Shown: positions 8,820-16,571, counted from the stretch's first letter. The stretch is DNA of 64,000 nucleotides from Phycisphaera sp. (GCA_016125285.1 WGMA01000039.1:62001-126000), one strand, 5' to 3'. Notes: generated by a model from the sequence alone, not told the origin. Translations and numbers: made by a program.

Positions 8820-11099
8820 CTACGCGTGTGACACGATCTGTCCGCTCCCCCAAGTGAATTTAATGGACCGCAGGCGGGTAAGGTGCGAGGACCCGCTCTT
8901 TACTCGACTGATATGTTCGTGGGTTAGCGCGTCCGCGAGAGTTCGCGGAATGAAAAGTCTACCCACTTGTTTGTACGGTTCAATCTCGATCCGACCAACA
9001 TAGCTGTGCACCATCGTCCGCATTTGATGCGGTGGCAGTTTGCCCGACAACCCTCGCTCCAATTGATCCAATTGACGGGATGCCCACTCACGCAGGTCCT
9101 TTTCGCTCGCTCGCGGTATCGTTGGTTCGCTCATTACAGGCTGCGACACCAATTGCTGTCGTTGGTTCTTCAATTGGATCAGCCGTTCGCGCAGCTCCGG
9201 CAGATCAGTCAGTTCTCCATCTGTCAGCAACTGGATGGTCGCCTGGATTCGCTGTTCGATGGTGGCGAGTTGTTTTGACGGATCGTGGCTCTTTGCTTGC
9301 GGTACTCGACATGCTTTCATGGTCGCTTCGATGAAGCCATCCACAGCCTCGTGCACCGTGTCGCCATCGGCCAGCATCAGGTTTCGCAGTTGGGCGAGCA
9401 CCCATTCGTCGAGGGATTTCGTCGGAATGCTCGTCGACCTGCAAACCTTAATGCCCTGAGCACGGTAGCCCGCATCTACGTAGTAGCGATGATCGCCCCT
9501 GCCGTTCTTCACCACGCAGCCCCAGAAGTTGTAGCCGCAGTGATCGCACCTGATGAGCCCGGACAGTAGGTATCGATTCGTTGGCCGAGCCTTGCCACCT
9601 TTGTTGCGACGCTCTTGCATCGCAGCCTGTGCCTTGTCAAACAACTCCTTCGTGATCAGCGGTTCGTGCACGTCGTGGATGATGATCCACTGCGATCGCG
9701 GGTTGCGGGTGCTCTCTGCAACCGTCTTGCGTCGCGGCGTTCCGTCGGGCTCGACGCCGTGCAGCTTGCCAAAGGTGCGGCGGTTCCAAACGAGCGCGCC
9801 GTAATAGCAGGGGTTCTGCAGGATCGTTTTCACGGCCTGCCGATTCCATCGCGTGCGGCGTGGTCCAGGCACGCCACGTGAGTTCAGATCGATGACGATA
9901 TTTCGGAAGCCATAGCCATCGGCACACATCTTGAAGATGCGGCGCACGGCTTCAACCTGACCCGGTTCACCCGGCACCAGCCGAACGATGTCCGACTTCA
10001 TCTTGCGTCCGATGTGCTCGCACTTGTCGATGATTCGTATTCGCCTCCCGTCGGCACCAAATTCCTCGCGTCGGCCATCGGGCAATGTGCGAATCGTGCG
10101 GAGCACCGACCCATCAGGTGTGATGTACTGGCGGTCGTAGCCGTATGGGGCCGGGCCGCCCAGCCGCGTGTTCAGCTCGTCCTGCAGTGGGATCAGCGGC
10201 TCGACCTCGCTCAATCCCTCATAAACCAGCGGCTGCGGCAGGTTCTGCACGTGCACCACCGGCAGCCGCCCCAGCCGATTCACACGCTGCTCAACCAGCT
10301 CGCCGTCGTGGTACACGCTCACCTCGTCCGCGGTCCACACCTCCGTCACGTCGACCGTCGCCTGCCGCCCGCGCGCTCGCCCGCCGCCGTCGACGAGCCG
10401 CGCGAGGAACGACGTGCGGTCCACGCGGTTCAGCAGCTGCGTGTAGTGCAGCACGTAACCGACGAGTTGGCGGTAGTCCGACGGGTCCAGCACCGGGACG
10501 GCTCGGGGAGCCTCGACCGTCTCGATCACGATGGACGCAGCGGCCCGAAGGACGCGCTGCTCGTGCTGTTGCTTAGACGGGGCCCGATCCGCGACGCCCG
10601 TCCCGATGCCTGAACCCTCGGACGCTCCCCTCACCATCACGTCCACAAACCCGTACACGCCGCCCAGCAGCGCCATGTCCTGAAAGAGGCACACGCCGCC
10701 GTTCGCCTCGAACACCGTGTTGATCACGCGCTCGATCAGTCGCGCCCGTTCCGCGTCCGGCGCCAGCGACTCGAACGACACCGGCTTGCCGAACATGAAG
10801 TCGACCAGCGTGTGCACGCGCCACGCGATGTCGTTCTCGATCACCACCTCGCGCCGCCCGCCGCCGATCTCCACCGACCGCGTCGCCGCGCCGGGCGCCG
10901 CGGTCAGACGACGCGGCAGCCCCGCCTCCTGCGCCGCGCGGTACGGCCGATTCGCGTCGCCCGCGTCGAAGTCCAGCTCGTTGCGGTAGTAGTCCCACAG
11001 CCGCTGTAGCGCCGGCCGCGTGTACGCCCGGTGCTCGTGCACCAGCAGCGCGATCAGCTCATCGTCGATCCGTGCGTCGTCGTCGTGTCGTTCGCTCAT
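8820..11099 (-). CDS. Chimera: phage portal N-terminus fused in frame to large serine recombinase C-terminus
   Basis: A 759-residue frame. Residues 1 to about 313 are a phage portal protein, with a typical membrane-free alpha/beta N-terminal body that ends at the conserved portal phrase IPLQDELNTRL. From GGPAPYGYDR onward it is a large serine recombinase: the recombinase domain (about 314-450), a zinc ribbon with LLSGLIRCDHCG (about 511-522) and a later cysteine in KVCRSTSI, and a coiled-coil region (about 610-655). The N-terminal resolvase domain with the catalytic serine is missing. The ATG at 11099 has AGGAA upstream; an ATG six codons earlier is possible. Neither half is likely to work alone. 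Confidence 0.85.
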   Translation of the reverse strand: MSERHDDDARIDDELIALLVHEHRAYTRPALQRLWDYYRNELDFDAGDANRPYRAAQEAGLPRRLTAAPGAATRSVEIGGGRREVVIENDIAWRVHTLVDFMFGKPVSFESLAPDAERARLIERVINTVFEANGGVCLFQDMALLGGVYGFVDVMVRGASEGSGIGTGVADRAPSKQQHEQRVLRAAASIVIETVEAPRAVPVLDPSDYRQLVGYVLHYTQLLNRVDRTSFLARLVDGGGRARGRQATVDVTEVWTADEVSVYHDGELVEQRVNRLGRLPVVHVQNLPQPLVYEGLSEVEPLIPLQDELNTRLGGPAPYGYDRQYITPDGSVLRTIRTLPDGRREEFGADGRRIRIIDKCEHIGRKMKSDIVRLVPGEPGQVEAVRRIFKMCADGYGFRNIVIDLNSRGVPGPRRTRWNRQAVKTILQNPCYYGALVWNRRTFGKLHGVEPDGTPRRKTVAESTRNPRSQWIIIHDVHEPLITKELFDKAQAAMQERRNKGGKARPTNRYLLSGLIRCDHCGYNFWGCVVKNGRGDHRYYVDAGYRAQGIKVCRSTSIPTKSLDEWVLAQLRNLMLADGDTVHEAVDGFIEATMKACRVPQAKSHDPSKQLATIEQRIQATIQLLTDGELTDLPELRERLIQLKNQRQQLVSQPVMSEPTIPRASEKDLREWASRQLDQLERGLSGKLPPHQMRTMVHSYVGRIEIEPYKQVGRLFIPRTLADALTHEHISRVKSGSSHLTRLRSIKFTWGSGQIVSHA
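10150..10170 (-). other. Inferred attachment-site junction inside the portal gene
   Basis: The conserved portal residues DELNTRL end and the conserved recombinase residues GGPAPYGYD begin within a GC-rich stretch (CGGCTGGGCGGC on the minus strand). Both halves are intact up to this point and in the same frame. This is what a recombinase crossover between an attB in the portal gene and an attP in the recombinase gene would leave. The exact crossover bases cannot be fixed without the other end. Confidence 0.5.
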
Positions 11100-11119
11100 C
11101 GGTGTTCCTTTCTGCATCC

Positions 11120-11154
11120 CCCTCTCCCTTTCAGGGAGAGGGTTGGGGTGAGGG
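11120..11154. repeat. CCCTCTCCCT hairpin repeat, copy 1
   Basis: A 10-bp perfect inverted repeat (11120-11129 and 11133-11142, 3-base loop) is followed by TTGGGGTGAGGG. The same module occurs twice near 19.2 kb. It resembles widespread REP-like intergenic sequences. It lies just upstream of the portal start on the minus strand. Confidence 0.75.
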
Positions 11155-11214
11155 TCGACTCATCGAGCAGGTCCCGTGACCGCGCGTCCGGCTTCCCACA
11201 CAGCCCGTGTCACC

Positions 11215-11248
11215 GTTTCGTCATTCGAATTTCGTGATTCGTCATTCC
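11215..11248. repeat. CGTCATTC-type intergenic repeat, short copy
   Basis: A 34-base stretch made of TTTCGTCATTCG units matches 49046-49079 at 31 of 34 positions, where the motif is one arm of a longer hairpin element. It sits in a 426-base gap (11100-11525) between the portal gene and the bacilliredoxin gene. Apart from two repeats and a candidate promoter, I see nothing else in that gap. Confidence 0.65.
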
Positions 11249-11429
11249 CACACGGTCTCTCTATAAAAGGCCCACGCGACGCGCTGGTGCGCACCTCACC
11301 GTCGCCGCGCCGGAAGCGCGCCTTGTAACCCCCGTGCCGGCACGGAAATGACTTTTTTGCGGCAAAATCCGGCTGAAGGTGCTTTTCGTGCGCGCCGCTG
11401 CGCACGGATCGGCATCAGGCGTCTGCCTA

Positions 11430-11459
11430 TTGGAAAACCGCCTCCGCAATCGCTAGCAT
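11430..11459 (+). promoter_or_regulatory. Candidate sigma-70-type promoter for the bacilliredoxin gene
   Basis: TTGGAA at 11430 and TAGCAT at 11454 are separated by 18 bases and lie about 70 bases before the start codon. Each hexamer matches four of six consensus positions. Planctomycete promoters are poorly defined, so this is tentative. Confidence 0.3.
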
Positions 11460-11525
11460 GGCGCAGCGACAGGCGGAAAACCGCCCCGAAACGAACGTGA
11501 AAGCCACACACCAAGGAGCATCACG

Positions 11526-11951
11526 ATGCCCTATCCCGAACTGATGGTCACCCCGATGCGCGAAGAGCTCTCGCGGCTCGGCGTCACCGAACTCAAGACC
11601 GCCGCCGAGGTCGACGAATTCCTCGCCCAGCCCGGCAGCTCGCTGATCGTCTTCAACTCCGTCTGCGGTTGCGCCGCCGGCATGGCGCGACCCTCCGTCG
11701 CCCTCGCCCTCCAGCACGCCAACAAGCCCGACCACCTCGGCACCGTGTTCGCCGGCCAGGACACCGAGGCCACCGCTCGCGCCCGCGAGATGTTCCCCAT
11801 GCTCCCGCCGTCCAGCCCGTCGATGATCATCGCCAAAGACGGCCAGCTCGTGGAGTACATCCCGCGACACCGCATCGAAGGACGCGACGCCAACTCCATC
11901 GCCAACGACCTCATCGGCGTGTTCGACAAACTCGCCGAAGGCGCCGCGAGC

Positions 11952-11957
<6 letters not shown>
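11526..11957 (+). CDS. BrxA/BrxB family bacilliredoxin
   Basis: A 143-residue thioredoxin-fold protein of the YphP/YqiW (BrxA/BrxB) family. The family signature CGC is present in SVCGCAAGMARPS, and the characteristic N-terminus MPYPELMVTPMREEL is intact. In Firmicutes, members remove bacillithiol from oxidised proteins; homologues are common in Planctomycetota and probably serve as thiol-disulfide reductases in the cytoplasm. AAGGAG lies 9 bases upstream of the ATG. The stop codon lies within the first unit of a tandem heptamer repeat. This is an ordinary chromosomal gene between two phage-derived loci. Confidence 0.92.
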
Positions 11958-12030
<73 letters not shown>

Positions 12031-12040
12031 CCGCTTCACC

Positions 12041-12325
12041 ATGGGCACCTTCCACGACAACCTCGGCGAGCTGCACGGCATCACGGTCGTCGTCGACACC
12101 GTCAACGATCAGCAGATCGTCGGCCGGTGTCACGAGGCCAGCGACGTGCACGTGATCATGCACGACGCCGACGTCAACGACCCGGCCGACTCCGGCGTGT
12201 CGCGCGACGAGTACCTCACCCGCGCCGCGAAGTGGGGCGTGTTCCCGAAACACAAGACCCTCCGCATCGCCCGCGAGCACGTCACCACCATCACCCGCCT
12301 CAACGAGCTCGACCTCACCGCGTAA
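12041..12325 (+). CDS. Small conserved-looking hypothetical protein
   Basis: A 94-residue soluble protein starting MGTFHDNLGELHGITVVVDT. Its predominantly beta-strand N-terminal half, with repeated Val/Asp, suggests a small beta-barrel; I recall similar short proteins in Planctomycetota but none with a known function. The start directly follows the inverted heptamer repeat and no clear Shine-Dalgarno sequence is visible, so translation may depend on the repeat's structure or on readthrough from upstream. A bidirectional terminator follows. Confidence 0.65.
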   Translation: MGTFHDNLGELHGITVVVDTVNDQQIVGRCHEASDVHVIMHDADVNDPADSGVSRDEYLTRAAKWGVFPKHKTLRIAREHVTTITRLNELDLTA

Positions 12326-12349
12326 CCCGACCGCACACCCTCCGCGCAA

Positions 12350-12386
12350 AAATAAAGCCCGGGGCAGGCCTGCCCCGGGCTCTTTC
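12350..12386. terminator. Bidirectional intrinsic terminator
   Basis: A perfect 26-base palindrome (12356-12381, arm AGCCCGGGGCAGG) is flanked by a T-rich tract on both strands. It lies between the convergent genes ending at 12325 and 12413 and should serve both. Confidence 0.9.
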
Positions 12387-12412
12387 ATTGACACAAAGAC
12401 ATCCGCCCCGCG

Positions 12413-12676
12413 CTACTCCCCATCCACCGCCTCAACGTGCGTGTACTTGTCGAGGATCATCACGACGATCTCGCCGTCGGGCTTGCGGAGCGTCAGCCGG
12501 TCGAGCCACAGCTTGTCGTCCTTCGCGTGGGCGTACCACGACCCGGTCTTCGCCTGCTCGTACTTCACGATCGTGCCGCGGACACGCGTGGTCCACACGT
12601 CGTCATCCCGATGCGGGATCTGCTGCGTGACCTCCACGGTCATGCCCGGCTTGAACTGATCGGTCGCGTGGCTCAT
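12413..12676 (-). CDS. Small hypothetical protein, beta-rich
   Basis: An 87-residue acidic protein. The segment KPGMTVEVTQQIPHRDDDVW and the later TRVRGTIVKYE suggest a small SH3- or KOW-like beta barrel, followed by LWLDRLTLRKPDGEIVVMILD. The Shine-Dalgarno sequence GGAG lies 11 bases upstream of the ATG. It is convergent with the 94-residue gene and shares its terminator. I recognise similar short proteins in Planctomycetota but no function. Confidence 0.65.
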   Translation of the reverse strand: MSHATDQFKPGMTVEVTQQIPHRDDDVWTTRVRGTIVKYEQAKTGSWYAHAKDDKLWLDRLTLRKPDGEIVVMILDKYTHVEAVDGE

Positions 12677-12747
12677 AGGTCGTCAACTCCGTAGATCGGT
12701 GAGACGGTAGTGTAGCGTCCCACGCCCCGCCGAGGCAACGCGGGCTT

Positions 12748-13302
12748 CTAATCCCACTCATCGCCGTCTTGAAGGGGGAAGTACTGCCACTCGTACTCGG
12801 CAAATAGACGCTCCTCATCAGAATCGTTTTCGGGCAGGTAGTGATGGGTGTGTGGAGTGGGAAACCAGAACTTCTTCTCCTCAAACCCCCGCATTCGGAG
12901 TATAGATTCGAACCCTCGCAGAGGTCCGTAGGCAAAGATGACGTCATGTTGATCATAAACAAGCAACTCTCCGTCATCTGATCCGACCCACACATGATGT
13001 CGCCCGTCACCCTCAAAGTATTCACGGAAGGTATTCAGGAAGGCATCCACATCACTGTGCGATTCGAACGGAGGTGATTGGTAGCGACCGGGTTCATGAC
13101 CCATGCGTGGAACCAACAACACATACAACATGAACCATGGCCGGCCAACGAACACAGCTGATAGCGCAGACAGCAGGTTGACGTGGTCTCTCGTCGGCCC
13201 AATCACGAGCCGCGAAGAGGATCCACAGGGTTCGACAAAGTAGGCGTCACCGTAGTCGTGACGCACCTCATCGCCGCCTTCCAGCCTGCCGAACTTCGCC
13301 AT
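12748..13302 (-). CDS. Hypothetical protein coupled to phosphoglycerate mutase
   Basis: A 184-residue soluble protein rich in aromatics, His and acidic residues (HTHHYLPENDSDEERLF near the end). I do not recognise the family; the composition recalls immunity or phage-type orphan proteins. The ATG at 13302 lies 2 bases after the gpmI stop codon, so it is probably translated by reinitiation. GC content is clearly lower than gpmI, suggesting recent acquisition behind a housekeeping promoter. Confidence 0.6.
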   Translation of the reverse strand: MAKFGRLEGGDEVRHDYGDAYFVEPCGSSSRLVIGPTRDHVNLLSALSAVFVGRPWFMLYVLLVPRMGHEPGRYQSPPFESHSDVDAFLNTFREYFEGDGRHHVWVGSDDGELLVYDQHDVIFAYGPLRGFESILRMRGFEEKKFWFPTPHTHHYLPENDSDEERLFAEYEWQYFPLQDGDEWD

Positions 13303-13304
13303 TG

Positions 13305-14939
13305 CTATTTGCCCACCAGCGACTCGCCCGTCATCGCCTTCGGCTTCTCCAAACCCATCAGCGCGAACGCCGTCGGCACCACGTCCGCAAGCCGGCCGCC
13401 TTCGCGGAGCTTCGTCGACGTGTCGTAGCGGTTGTCGACGATGATGCACTCCACGTCGTACGTCGTGTGCGCGGTGTGCGGCGAGCCGGTCTCGGGGTTG
13501 AACATCTGCTCGGCGTTGCCGTGGTCCGCGGTGACGATCAGCGAGCCGCCCTTCGCCAGCGTCTTGTCGACGATCTTGCCGACGAGCTCGTCGACCGTCT
13601 CCACCGCCTTGATCGCCGCGTCGAGCTTGCCGGTGTGGCCGACCATGTCGCCGTTGGCGAAGTTCACCACGATCAGCGCGAAGTCCTTGTCGAGCGCCGC
13701 CAGCACGGCGTCGCACACGCCCGGCGCGCTCATCTCCGGCTGCAGGTCGTACGTCGCCACCTTCGGGCTCTGCACGATCACGCGCTCCTCGCCCTCGAAC
13801 GGCTCGTCGCGGTAGTCGTTGAAGAAGAACGTCACGTGCGGGAACTTCTCGGTCTCGGCGCAGCGGAACTGCGTCAGCCCGTGCTTCGCCAGCCACTCGC
13901 CGCCGATGTCCGTCATCTTCGGCGGCTTGCGGAACGCGACGCTGAGGTTCGGGAAGTCGTAGAACGACTCCTCGTACGCCGTCATGCACACGTAACGCAG
14001 GTCGAGCTGCTTGCCGCGGTCGAAGCCCTTGGAACCGGAATCGGGCGACGGGCCGACATTGCCGTAGAAGTCCGGCTGCATGAACGCGCGGGTGATCTCA
14101 CGCGGACGATCGCCGCGGTAGTTGTAGAAGATGACCGTGTCGCCGTCGCCGATGCGTGTCGCGTCGACGTCCGACCCGATCGTGCGCGGCGTGACGAACT
14201 CGTCGCCCGTCTGCGAGTCGTTCGTCGGGTTGTCGTAGTAGTCCTGCATCGCCTCGGACGCCGATTCGTAGTTCGGCAGCCCGTCGCCCTTGCCGGTGAG
14301 CATGTCGTAGGCCCGCTTCACGCGCTCCCAGCGGTTGTCACGGTCCATCGCGTAGTAGCGTCCGCAGAGGCTCACGACGCGGCCGACGCCGATCTTCGTG
14401 CAGTGCGCCTCGACGTCCTCGATGAACGCCTTGCCGGTGAACGGCCCGGTGTCGCGTCCGTCGGTGAAGCAGTGCACCGCGACCTTGTCCGCGGCGACGC
14501 CCATGCGCTTGCACATCTCGAGACAGCCGTACAGGTGCTCGAGCCGCGCGTGCACGCCGGCGTCGGACGCGAGGCCCATCATGTGAACCGTCGCGTCGTG
14601 GTCGAGCGCGTGTTGGATCGCGTCGCGCACGGGCGCGTTGTCGAAGAACTCGCCGTCGCGGATCGCCTTCGTGATGCGCACCGATTCCTGATAGACGATG
14701 CGCCCGGCGCCGATGTTCTGGTGTCCGACCTCAGAATTTCCCATCGTGCCTTCGGGCAGTCCGACGTCTTCGCCGGACGTGTGGATGAGCGTGCACGGAT
14801 ATTTTTTCAGCAGCGCATCGCAGCGCGGGGTGTCGGCAAGTTTCACGGCGTTGAACTTGTCGTGCTCGGGATTCGGGTTGCGTCCCCATCCGTCGCGAAC
14901 GATCACAACGATCGGTTTTTTAAGTGTGGAATCACTCAT
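13305..14939 (-). CDS. gpmI: 2,3-bisphosphoglycerate-independent phosphoglycerate mutase
   Basis: A 544-residue enzyme, close to the usual 510-550. It interconverts 3- and 2-phosphoglycerate in cytoplasmic glycolysis and gluconeogenesis using two Mn2+ ions. Visible are the first metal ligand in VRDGWG, the phosphoserine loop MGNSEVGHQNIGAGR with the catalytic Ser, the substrate-binding stretch FTDGRDTGP, and the metal-binding ends NFANGDMVGHTG and TADHGNAEQM. The ATG at 14939 follows AAGGAG; an upstream in-frame ATG lacks a ribosome site. A low-GC hypothetical gene follows 2 bases after the stop. Confidence 0.96.
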   Translation of the reverse strand: MSDSTLKKPIVVIVRDGWGRNPNPEHDKFNAVKLADTPRCDALLKKYPCTLIHTSGEDVGLPEGTMGNSEVGHQNIGAGRIVYQESVRITKAIRDGEFFDNAPVRDAIQHALDHDATVHMMGLASDAGVHARLEHLYGCLEMCKRMGVAADKVAVHCFTDGRDTGPFTGKAFIEDVEAHCTKIGVGRVVSLCGRYYAMDRDNRWERVKRAYDMLTGKGDGLPNYESASEAMQDYYDNPTNDSQTGDEFVTPRTIGSDVDATRIGDGDTVIFYNYRGDRPREITRAFMQPDFYGNVGPSPDSGSKGFDRGKQLDLRYVCMTAYEESFYDFPNLSVAFRKPPKMTDIGGEWLAKHGLTQFRCAETEKFPHVTFFFNDYRDEPFEGEERVIVQSPKVATYDLQPEMSAPGVCDAVLAALDKDFALIVVNFANGDMVGHTGKLDAAIKAVETVDELVGKIVDKTLAKGGSLIVTADHGNAEQMFNPETGSPHTAHTTYDVECIIVDNRYDTSTKLREGGRLADVVPTAFALMGLEKPKAMTGESLVGK

Positions 14940-15122
14940 GCGTCGCTCCTTGTTAAGCCGAAGATTGTAGGTGTTGGCGTGCGTCACAACAACGCGAGCG
15001 TGCGCGTGCGAGCGCCGATGAGCGCGCTCGCGAAGCGCGCGCAGCGAAAGTTATTGGCTGTTGTGTTCAAGGTGAGGCTGCGCACCGGTCGATAAAAAGT
15101 GCGCACAAAGTTGCGTAAAAGG

Positions 15123-15152
15123 TTGACGCGACTTTTAGTAGACCGTTAGATT
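15123..15152 (+). promoter_or_regulatory. Candidate promoter of the lysine-rich protein gene
   Basis: TTGACG at 15123 and TAGATT at 15147 are separated by 18 bases, about 48 bases before the start codon. The upstream region is AT-rich relative to the surroundings, consistent with a strong promoter for an abundant protein. Confidence 0.45.
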
Positions 15153-15199
15153 GGTTCGTTAAATCGCAGCTCCACGCCTTGTAACAACGGAGAACAGCC

Positions 15200-15478
15200 A
15201 TGGCTAAGAAGAAGACCACGAAGAAGAAGGCGACCAAGAAGAAGGCCGCGAAGAAGCGTCCTGCCAAGAAGGCCGCCAAGAAGAAGCCCGCCAAGAAGAA
15301 GGCGAAGAAGAAGGCCGCGAAGAAGCGTCCTGCGAAGAAGGCTGCCAAGAAGAAGCCTGCGAAGAAGAAGGCCGCGAAGAAGAAGGCGACCAAGAAGAAG
15401 GCTACGAAGAAGAAGGCCACCAAGAAGAAGGCCACGAAGAAGAAGGCTACCAAGAAGCGCGCGACCAAGCGCCGCTAA
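15200..15478 (+). CDS. Lysine/alanine-rich histone H1-like protein
   Basis: A 92-residue protein made almost entirely of Lys, Ala, Thr, Pro and Arg, in repeats such as AKKRPAKKAAKKKPAKKK and a C-terminal run of KKATK units. This matches the C-terminal tails of eukaryotic histone H1 and bacterial H1-like nucleoid proteins. It most likely binds and compacts DNA without a folded domain. It has a GGAG ribosome site, a candidate strong promoter and its own terminator, so it appears to be a stand-alone, well-expressed gene. A very acidic protein is encoded 0.7 kb away. Confidence 0.9.
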   Translation: MAKKKTTKKKATKKKAAKKRPAKKAAKKKPAKKKAKKKAAKKRPAKKAAKKKPAKKKAAKKKATKKKATKKKATKKKATKKKATKKRATKRR

Positions 15479-15577
15479 GCTGGCTCCGCTGCGTGCGGAC
15501 CACTCACTCGCCGCCGGCCCGCTCCGAATACCCAGGGCCGGCGAGCGACTCGAACCCTACAAGGCGATGGAGTTCAG

Positions 15578-15608
15578 CAGGACGCCGCAACGCGGCGTCC
15601 TGTCTTTT
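15578..15608 (+). terminator. Intrinsic terminator of the lysine-rich protein gene
   Basis: A perfect 10-bp stem (15578-15587 with 15593-15602) and 5-base loop are followed by TCTTTTT. Confidence 0.88.
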
Positions 15609-15673
15609 TAGGCGGACGCCGCCGGGCGACCGCCGGCCCGAATCGCCGCGGAAAACGCCGCGAAAATGTGTGC

Positions 15674-15702
15674 TTGATTCGATTTTCGGCCCGATATACG
15701 AT
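15674..15702 (+). promoter_or_regulatory. Candidate promoter of the ferredoxin gene
   Basis: TTGATT at 15674 and TACGAT at 15697 are separated by 17 bases, about 70 bases before the ATG. Each matches four of six consensus positions. Confidence 0.4.
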
Positions 15703-15773
15703 ACGCCGAGTTTAGCCAGGAAATCGCCTGTTTGTTCACCGCTAGAGCCCCGTTGGGCAAGGATTAACGAGCC

Positions 15774-16037
15774 ATGTCCCACTACATCGCTGAGCCCTGC
15801 ATCGGGACCAAGGACACGGCCTGCGTGGATGTGTGTCCCGTCGACTGCATCCACCCGACCAAGGACGAAGACGACTTCGCCTCCGCCGAGCAGCTTTACA
15901 TCGACCCCGACACGTGCATCGACTGCGGCCTGTGCGTCGACGAATGCCCCGTCAAGGCGATCTTCCCCGAAGAGGACCTGCCAGACGAGTGGCAGAAGTT
16001 CGTCGAGGTCAACACCAGCTACTACGCCGACAAGTAA
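15774..16037 (+). CDS. 7Fe/8Fe-type ferredoxin
   Basis: An 87-residue acidic electron carrier. The first cluster region has cysteines at 9, 17, 21 and 25 (PCIGTKDTACVDVCPVDCIH), with the spacing of FdxA-type ferredoxins that hold a 3Fe-4S cluster. The second is a canonical CxxCxxCxxxCP motif (CIDCGLCVDECP, 48-59) for a 4Fe-4S cluster. It would transfer low-potential electrons in the cytoplasm, for example to radical SAM enzymes such as the LipA and MoaA encoded in this window; that pairing is a guess. AAGGA precedes the ATG and a strong terminator follows. Confidence 0.94.
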   Translation: MSHYIAEPCIGTKDTACVDVCPVDCIHPTKDEDDFASAEQLYIDPDTCIDCGLCVDECPVKAIFPEEDLPDEWQKFVEVNTSYYADK

Positions 16038-16074
16038 TCGGGCCGACCGGTCACCGGTCCCGATCCCGCGCAAT

Positions 16075-16110
16075 AAAAAAGCCCGACGCACCGCGCGTCG
16101 GGCTTTTTTG
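16075..16110 (+). terminator. Intrinsic terminator of the ferredoxin gene
   Basis: A stem of AAAAAAGCCCGACGC with its complement ends in TTTTTT. The flanking A and T tracts make it able to act on both strands, so it may also serve the convergent acidic-protein gene. Confidence 0.92.
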
Positions 16111-16163
16111 TTTGGTCGTGTCGTCACGCCGCGGCGATGGCGTGTCCGCATCGCTCGCGCCGC

Positions 16164-16439
16164 TCAGAGCTCGTCGTCGTCGTCGACGTCGATGTCGAGG
16201 TCTTCGTCGTAGTCGTCGTCGAAGTCGTCGTCGAACTCCTCGTCGAAATCGTCGTCGAGGTCTTCGTCGAGATCGTCGTCGCCGTCGGCGTCGTCGTCGT
16301 CGAAATCCTCTTCGAAATCGTCGTCACCCAGCCGCGGCCGCGGCATGCCCTCACGCCAGCTCGACCGCGGCCACGCCAGCGTCTGCCACCGTGACCACCG
16401 TGAGGAACCTTCGGCCCTCGCCTGCCGTAGTTGATTCAT
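16164..16439 (-). CDS. Extremely acidic Asp/Glu-rich protein
   Basis: A 91-residue protein. The first 30 residues are ordinary and slightly basic (Arg and Trp-rich). From about residue 38 to the end it is almost wholly Asp and Glu with occasional Phe or Leu (DDDFEEDFDDDD and similar). The ATG at 16439 has GGAG eight bases upstream. Such tails bind basic proteins or divalent cations. The nearby histone-like gene raises the idea of an acidic chaperone for it. Simple-sequence expansion of GAC codons is an alternative, so the full length of the tail may not matter. Confidence 0.55.
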   Translation of the reverse strand: MNQLRQARAEGSSRWSRWQTLAWPRSSWREGMPRPRLGDDDFEEDFDDDDADGDDDLDEDLDDDFDEEFDDDFDDDYDEDLDIDVDDDDEL

Positions 16440-16571
16440 CGCTGTCACTCCATCAACGTAGATCTGCGACCCGCTGAGGGATGCCCGGCGACCTTCGCAC
16501 GGGCCAACTGGACATCGGAGCGGCCTTCCCTTCTGCGGTTACTGCGCGGTACACTAACGAATGTCCGGTTC

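Larger units (their letters stand above)
1..10160. mobile_element. Probable integrated element (right end at about 10,160; left end outside the window)
   Basis: The right boundary is inferred from the in-frame chimera in which a portal-protein frame switches to a large serine recombinase at about 10,160. Base composition also changes there: the portal part is strongly GC-biased at third positions and the recombinase part much less so. Leftward the element carries a recombinase fragment, a restriction-modification pair, a sigma-like gene, a protease/capsid fusion and a RepA-like helicase. Whether the genes at 1-385 belong to it is unknown. Confidence 0.55.

Noticed and set aside
15200-15478. 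CRISPR-like periodic repeat
   Set aside because: The periodicity is from Lys/Ala codons in a translated low-complexity protein, with no unique spacers.
15545-15565. A GACTCGAACCC string that looks like a tRNA T-arm on the minus strand
   Set aside because: The flanking bases do not form a T stem, acceptor stem or anticodon arm. No cloverleaf can be drawn.
16137-16394. A Val-rich plus-strand frame that could be a membrane protein
   Set aside because: It is the complement of the Asp/Glu repeat; runs of Val arise from GTC opposite GAC. It lacks a ribosome site, while the minus-strand frame has one.
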